Source: Oscillospiraceae bacterium (GTDB lineage Bacteria > Bacillota > Clostridia > Oscillospirales > Ruminococcaceae). From it: a stretch of DNA of 17,152 nucleotides. Shown here one piece after another: positions 13,659 to 17,152 of this stretch (position 1 is the stretch's first letter; every line of letters begins with the position of its first letter). Both the position numbers and the translations under genes were made by a program. Location of the stretch: NCBI GenBank assembly GCA_004556975.1, contig SFFD01000026.1, positions 1 to 17,152 of the forward strand. Reading direction: 5' to 3'. Under the pieces are notes generated by a model, which saw only the letters and a list, made by a program, of their open reading frames with translations, was not told the origin of the DNA and did not search any database.

Positions 13659-15491
13659 TCAGGCTTCAGCTTCCGGCTTATTGAGGATTTCCATAAATTC
13701 TTCGCCGGTAATGGTTTCACGGCTGTAAAGGAATTTTGCAAGCTCGTCAAGCTTTTTACGGTTTTCGGTAAGAATTGCGGTGGCTTTTTCATGCTCGGAT
13801 TTTACAAGCCCGACAACAAGGCGGTCAATTTCGTCCTGGGTTTTTGCGGAGCACGCAAGCGAAGAGTCGCCGCCGAGGTACTGGTTTGTAACTGTTTCAA
13901 GTGCAACCATGTCGAACTCGTCGCTCATTCCGAACTGAGTAAGCATTGCACGGGCAATTTTGGTTGCCTTTTCAATGTCGTTGGAAGCGCCGGTGGTGAT
14001 GGAGCCAAAAACGACCTCTTCTGCCGCGCGGCCGCCGGTAAGAGTGGCAATTTTGTTTTCAAGCTCCTCTTTGGTCATAAGGTAATGGTCGCCTTCATCA
14101 ACCTGCATAGTGTATCCCAGCGCTCCGGAGGTACGCGGAATAATGGTGATTTTCTGCACGGGCGCGGAATTTGTCTGTTTGGCGGCAACAAGGGCGTGAC
14201 CGATTTCATGATAGGCAACAACCCATTTTTCCTTATCGGTAAGAATGGAGTTTTTGCGCTGATAACCCGCAATTACAACTTCGATGCTTTCTTCAAGGTC
14301 GGACTGCGAAACAAGCTTTCTGCCGGAACGTACGGCATGAAGCGCGGCTTCGTTGACTATGTTGGCAAGCTCTGCGCCGGAGGCGCCGGAGGCCATTCTT
14401 GCTATTGCGGTGAAATCCACATCGGGTTCAAGCTTGACTTTCTTTGCGTGAACGCGCAGAATAGCTTCTCTGCCTTTAAGGTCGGGAAGCTCAACGGGAA
14501 CGCGGCGGTCAAAACGACCGGGGCGCGTAAGCGCCGGGTCAAGGGATTCCGGACGGTTGGTAGCGGCAAGAATAATGACGCCGTTGTTGCTTTCAAAGCC
14601 GTCCATTTCGGTAAGAAGCTGGTTAAGGGTCTGTTCGCGTTCATCGTTGCCGCCATATGCGCCGCCGCTGCGCTTTTGACCTATGGCGTCAATTTCATCA
14701 ATAAAAACAATGCACGGCGCCTTTTCCTTTGCCTGGCTGAACAGCTCACGCACCTTGGAAGCGCCCATGCCCACGAACATTTCAACGAATTCGGAGCCGG
14801 AAATGGAGAAAAACGGCACATTTGACTCGCCGGCAACTGCCTTTGCAAGCATGGTTTTACCGGTTCCGGGAGGACCTACGAGAAGAATGCCTTTCGGCAT
14901 GGAAGCGCCGATTTCTTTGTATTTGCTCGGGTCGTGAAGATAGTTTACAATTTCCTGAAGATTTTCTTTTGCTTCATCCTCGCCGGCAACATCGGCAAAA
15001 TGTATGCCTTCGCTGGACTGAACATATACTTTCGCTCCGGAATTTCCTTTGCCAAACGCCATTGACGCAGAACCGCCTCCGGCTTTGTCCATCAGTTTTT
15101 TAGTCATTAACTGGCCAAGAAAAACAAATATAAGTACGGGAAGCACCCATGTAAGCAGCGCGCTGAGGAATGGGGACATCTGCTCCACAATTTCGCTGGA
15201 GAACTGTGCGCCGGAAGCGTGCAAACGGTCAATAAGACCGGGGTCGTTCATAATTCCGGTTTTATAGATTTTGTTGCCCTCTTTATCGGTGAAAAGTATC
15301 TGATTGGTTTCAACCTCAACTTTGCCGATGTCACATTCTTCGGTCATGGTCATAAAAGTTCCGTAGTCAACTTCTTTTACCTGCTTTTCGGCCAGCCACG
15401 GCATTACAAGAAAGTTGAGCAGGGACAGAGCGACAAGCGCCACCGCATAATAATATATCAGCGGCTTTTTAGGGGTTTTTACTTCTTTCAT
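13659..15491 (-). CDS. ftsH: ATP-dependent zinc metalloprotease FtsH
   Basis: This 610-residue membrane-bound AAA+ protease degrades misassembled membrane proteins and some regulators as a hexamer. Two N-terminal membrane helices (about 11-31 and 107-126) enclose an extracytoplasmic domain. The AAA module has Walker A GPPGTGKT (206-213), pore loop FVG (239-241), Walker B IVFIDEIDAIG with D265/E266, and the second region of homology ending RPGRFDRR. The protease domain has H428-E429-x-x-H432 and the third zinc ligand D505 (SNDIEKAT). The zinc motif reads HEIGH instead of the common HEAGH; the catalytic residues are kept. ATG 15489-15491 follows GGAGG at 7 bases. It is transcribed alone from the promoter at 15528-15555, divergent from the XRE/zinc-ribbon gene. 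Confidence 0.97.
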   Translation of the reverse strand: MKEVKTPKKPLIYYYAVALVALSLLNFLVMPWLAEKQVKEVDYGTFMTMTEECDIGKVEVETNQILFTDKEGNKIYKTGIMNDPGLIDRLHASGAQFSSEIVEQMSPFLSALLTWVLPVLIFVFLGQLMTKKLMDKAGGGSASMAFGKGNSGAKVYVQSSEGIHFADVAGEDEAKENLQEIVNYLHDPSKYKEIGASMPKGILLVGPPGTGKTMLAKAVAGESNVPFFSISGSEFVEMFVGMGASKVRELFSQAKEKAPCIVFIDEIDAIGQKRSGGAYGGNDEREQTLNQLLTEMDGFESNNGVIILAATNRPESLDPALTRPGRFDRRVPVELPDLKGREAILRVHAKKVKLEPDVDFTAIARMASGASGAELANIVNEAALHAVRSGRKLVSQSDLEESIEVVIAGYQRKNSILTDKEKWVVAYHEIGHALVAAKQTNSAPVQKITIIPRTSGALGYTMQVDEGDHYLMTKEELENKIATLTGGRAAEEVVFGSITTGASNDIEKATKIARAMLTQFGMSDEFDMVALETVTNQYLGGDSSLACSAKTQDEIDRLVVGLVKSEHEKATAILTENRKKLDELAKFLYSRETITGEEFMEILNKPEAEA

Positions 15492-15527
15492 TGCGGTTCC
15501 TCCGATTTAAGCTTATATGTATATAGT

Positions 15528-15555
15528 ATTATAACCTATTTAAGCGAAATTGCAA
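15528..15555 (-). promoter_or_regulatory. Promoter of ftsH
   Basis: On the minus strand TTGCAA (15550-15555), a 16-base spacer and a perfect TATAAT (15528-15533) give a leader of about 30 nt before the GGAGG site. Confidence 0.65.
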
Positions 15556-15672
15556 TAATTTGCCGAAATGTGTTACAGAAAATTAATTTGTTCGGCGGCC
15601 AAAAAAGCCGCATTACAAAGGGAAATGTTGCGTTTTTCAACAGCTTTGCCGCCGACAGCAACAGGCCGTTGC

Positions 15673-15701
15673 TTGCTAATGGAAAGACGCAGTGCTATAA
15701 T
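15673..15701 (+). promoter_or_regulatory. Promoter of the XRE/zinc-ribbon gene
   Basis: TTGCTA (15673-15678), a 17-base spacer and a perfect TATAAT (15696-15701) lie just before the gene. The predicted start near 15708 leaves a leader of only about 15 nt. The in-frame ATG at 15700 overlaps the -10 box and cannot be the start. Confidence 0.7.
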
Positions 15702-15723
15702 GAAAACAGAGGCGGTGAGTAAT

Positions 15724-16173
15724 ATGGAAACAAAAAATGTTATACTTGAACTTCGTGTTAAAAACGGGCTTTCTCAAGAGGAACTTGCGGAAAAAATCTA
15801 TGTAACAAGGCAGGCTGTTTCGCGCTGGGAAAACGGCGAAACCGTGCCGAATATTGAAACCTTGAAGCTGCTTTCACGGCTTTTTGATGTTTCAATAAAC
15901 ACACTGCTTGGCTCTCCGCGAAAGCTTATTTGTCAATGCTGCGGAATGCCGTTGGAGGATGAAACCACAAGCCGCGAGCCGAACGGCGAATTTAACGAAG
16001 AATATTGCAAATGGTGCTACAATGAAGGAAAGTTCGCTTATACAAGCCTTGAGCAGCTTACAGATTTTCTTGTTGAGCATATGTCAAACGAAAATTGGCC
16101 GCCGGAACAGGCAAGAGCCTATTTTGAAGCGCAGCTGCCGAAGCTTAATTACTGGAAACAAAAAGAAGAATAA
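15724..16173 (+). CDS. XRE-family HTH regulator with C-terminal zinc-ribbon domain
   Basis: 149 residues. Residues 6-62 form an XRE helix-turn-helix (LSQEELAEKIYVTRQAVSRWENG, recognition helix about 28-37). Residues 70-105 carry C70-x-C72-C73 (CQCCGMPL) and C95-x2-C98 (EYCKWCYNEGKF), followed by a helical tail. This matches the family annotated as putative zinc ribbon domain, often found alone or behind an HTH in Clostridia. It is probably a DNA-binding regulator whose tail binds zinc or another metal; target genes are unknown. Start choice: ATG 15724 with GAGG about 11 bases upstream, because the promoter -10 overlaps the earlier ATG at 15700. It is divergent from ftsH and may regulate it or itself (inference). 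A strong terminator follows at 16181. Confidence 0.88.
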   Translation: METKNVILELRVKNGLSQEELAEKIYVTRQAVSRWENGETVPNIETLKLLSRLFDVSINTLLGSPRKLICQCCGMPLEDETTSREPNGEFNEEYCKWCYNEGKFAYTSLEQLTDFLVEHMSNENWPPEQARAYFEAQLPKLNYWKQKEE

Positions 16174-16180
16174 TGAAAGC

Positions 16181-16213
16181 GCCCTCTGCAAGGATTTTGC
16201 AGAGGGCATTTTT
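16181..16213 (+). terminator. Rho-independent terminator of the XRE/zinc-ribbon gene
   Basis: A perfect 11-bp stem, GCCCTCTGCAA (16181-16191) with its complement (16197-16207), has a 5-nt loop. ATTTTT follows. It begins eight bases after the stop codon. Confidence 0.9.
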
Positions 16214-16224
16214 GCTTTCGATAT

Positions 16225-16962
16225 TTATTCTGATTTTTTTGAAGTAAGCTCGCAAAAAGTGGGGACAAATCCCGCGCGAAGAGCGGTATTCTGGGAGGCA
16301 AGGTGAGAAATGGCGGTGCCGTAGAACGGAACCTTACCAAGCCTTACAATTTCATCAGAAAGCGCAGCCAGGGAGGAAACAGCATAGCCTTTTCCTTCGG
16401 CAAAGGAGTTTACGCCCGTTTCCCACATAATATCGCTGTTTGCGGTTGCGCCGGCAACCGCAAGAAGAGCACCGTCATCGTCATAAATTGCCGCACCGAG
16501 AACATCTTCGATATAATCTTTAAACAGAAATGCCTCATCAATGCGCTCGTCATCTTCAAGCTCTGCAATTTGGGGGTCGTGAAGCAGGCGAACAGGACGA
16601 ACGGGCGCGGGAGTGGGATATTTCGGCGTGAAAAACAAATGCACCCGGTCGATTTCAAAACCGTATTCCTGCAATTTGCGGTCAATGCTTATAAGAGCAC
16701 CCGCTTCAAAACACCATTCGGCGCTGCAATGATTTGCAAGGACTGATCTGCACCAATCCATAAGCTCCGGCGCTGCAGAAATCAGCAGCTTTCCGCGAAA
16801 CGAGAGCATGGATAAAATTCCGGTTTGTTCACGCTTGCGGGCTTTTGGATTGCTGCACAACTCCGTAACAAGGGTATTTTTGTTTTCGAAATCAGCCGGG
16901 GCGCAGTTATAATCAATGGCAAATTGCTTAATAAGTTTTTCATCAAATTGATTTTTAACCAT
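16225..16962 (-). CDS. GNAT-family N-acetyltransferase of the two-domain type
   Basis: 245 residues. The C-terminal half is a GNAT fold: a central strand LLAVAGATA, then the acetyl-CoA loop region FAEGKGYAVSSLAAL (187-201), with EGKGYA matching the Q/RxxGxG/A pattern. The closing segment GTAISHLASQNTALRAGFVP (215-234) has the family's SxNxxxxRxGF ending. The N-terminal half (about 1-125) is the less conserved cap seen in the group annotated as GNAT acetyltransferase in Firmicutes. The substrate is unknown. ATG 16960-16962 follows AAAGGA at 9-10 bases. It is transcribed towards, and converges on, the XRE/zinc-ribbon gene. No partner gene shares its operon within the window. Confidence 0.82.
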   Translation of the reverse strand: MVKNQFDEKLIKQFAIDYNCAPADFENKNTLVTELCSNPKARKREQTGILSMLSFRGKLLISAAPELMDWCRSVLANHCSAEWCFEAGALISIDRKLQEYGFEIDRVHLFFTPKYPTPAPVRPVRLLHDPQIAELEDDERIDEAFLFKDYIEDVLGAAIYDDDGALLAVAGATANSDIMWETGVNSFAEGKGYAVSSLAALSDEIVRLGKVPFYGTAISHLASQNTALRAGFVPTFCELTSKKSE

Positions 16963-16986
16963 ATCGCGTATTCCTTTATTTTAGTA

Positions 16987-17016
16987 TATATAAAACAGAG
17001 GGAATTTTACTGTCAT
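16987..17016 (-). promoter_or_regulatory. Possible promoter of the GNAT gene
   Basis: On the minus strand ATGACA (17011-17016), an 18-base spacer and TATATA (16987-16992) precede the gene. Both boxes are imperfect. Confidence 0.45.
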
Positions 17017-17048
17017 AGAGCTATACCCTAATGAAACAGATAGGAAAA

Positions 17049-17072
17049 GGAGCGGAACGCGCGCCTCGCTCT
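17049..17072 (-). terminator. Weak hairpin after the right-edge gene
   Basis: On the minus strand AGAGCG (17067-17072) can pair with CGCTCC-like sequence (17049-17054) around a GC-rich loop, followed by CTTTTCC. The stem is about five bases. It is listed because it follows a likely minus-strand stop codon at 17079. Confidence 0.3.
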
Positions 17073-17078
17073 ATAATT

Positions 17079-17152
17079 TTAATCATTCAATGATTTCTGC
17101 ATCTCGTTATTCCCAACTATCATTTTTGTTAATGGCTTTAGCTGAGAATTTA
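17079..17152 (-). CDS. Possible C-terminal fragment of a gene entering from the right
   Basis: A minus-strand frame is open from the window edge to TAA at 17079-17081, giving 23 residues that end KMIVGNNEMQKSLND. Nothing in it is recognisable. Support is the open frame, amino-acid composition and a hairpin just downstream. It could be chance. Confidence 0.3.
   Translation of the reverse strand, partial: NSQLKPLTKMIVGNNEMQKSLND

Noticed and set aside
12598..14825. Plus-strand open frames opposite the MATE gene and ftsH
   Set aside because: Basic, low-information translations lying opposite well-supported genes.
15568..15723. N-terminal extension of the XRE/zinc-ribbon protein to 15568 or 15700
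   Set aside because: It contains the promoter; the -10 box TATAAT overlaps the ATG at 15700.
1..17152. tRNA, rRNA, CRISPR, insertion sequences or prophage genes
   Set aside because: No cloverleaf or rRNA core sequence, no regularly spaced repeats, and no transposase or integrase motifs were seen in reading through the window.

Overview
The window looks like chromosomal DNA of a Gram-positive anaerobe of the class Clostridia, probably near the Oscillospiraceae/Ruminococcaceae. This is inferred from strong GGAGG ribosome-binding sites, sigma-A-type promoters, moderate GC, pyruvate phosphate dikinase, a glmU-prs gene pair, a Clostridia-type FtsH and several small zinc-ribbon or XRE proteins. 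No database search was possible, so the taxonomy is an inference. No rRNA, tRNA, CRISPR array, insertion sequence or prophage was seen.

Layout. Positions 1-112 hold the 3' end of a plus-strand gene with an Ada-type metal-binding tail. Positions 270-1523 (minus) hold a two-gene operon: an XRE regulator fused to an apparently complete desulfoferrodoxin-like domain, followed three bases later by a CatA-type acetyltransferase. Positions 1630-3256 (plus) hold three small genes. These are a zinc-ribbon protein with a TTG start, a SWIM-domain gene broken by two in-frame stop codons but still carrying a near-consensus promoter behind a 28-bp palindrome, and an EF-hand-like/membrane protein split by a -1 frameshift at an A7 tract. 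Positions 3464-6100 (minus) hold ppdK. From a divergent promoter region, 6334-8672 (plus) holds a GlmU whose nucleotidyltransferase active site is degenerate, followed by prs.

After two back-to-back terminators, 8815-15491 (minus) carries four separately promoted genes. In transcription order they are ftsH, a MATE transporter, adenine deaminase (ade) and nicotinate phosphoribosyltransferase (pncB). The window ends with a divergently transcribed XRE/zinc-ribbon regulator (15724-16173, plus), a GNAT-family protein (16225-16962, minus) and what may be the tail of another minus-strand gene.

Functional theme. The central part is core metabolism: PEP/pyruvate interconversion, UDP-GlcNAc synthesis, PRPP synthesis, and two nucleobase or NAD salvage enzymes, one of which uses PRPP. 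The left end is accessory and partly decaying.

The points most worth a second look are the XRE-desulfoferrodoxin fusion, a 10-mer (TTTGAGCACG) found six times on the two strands including in a terminator hairpin, the degenerate GlmU, the possible slippery-site frameshift, and a MATE leader with mutually exclusive hairpins abutting the ribosome-binding site.
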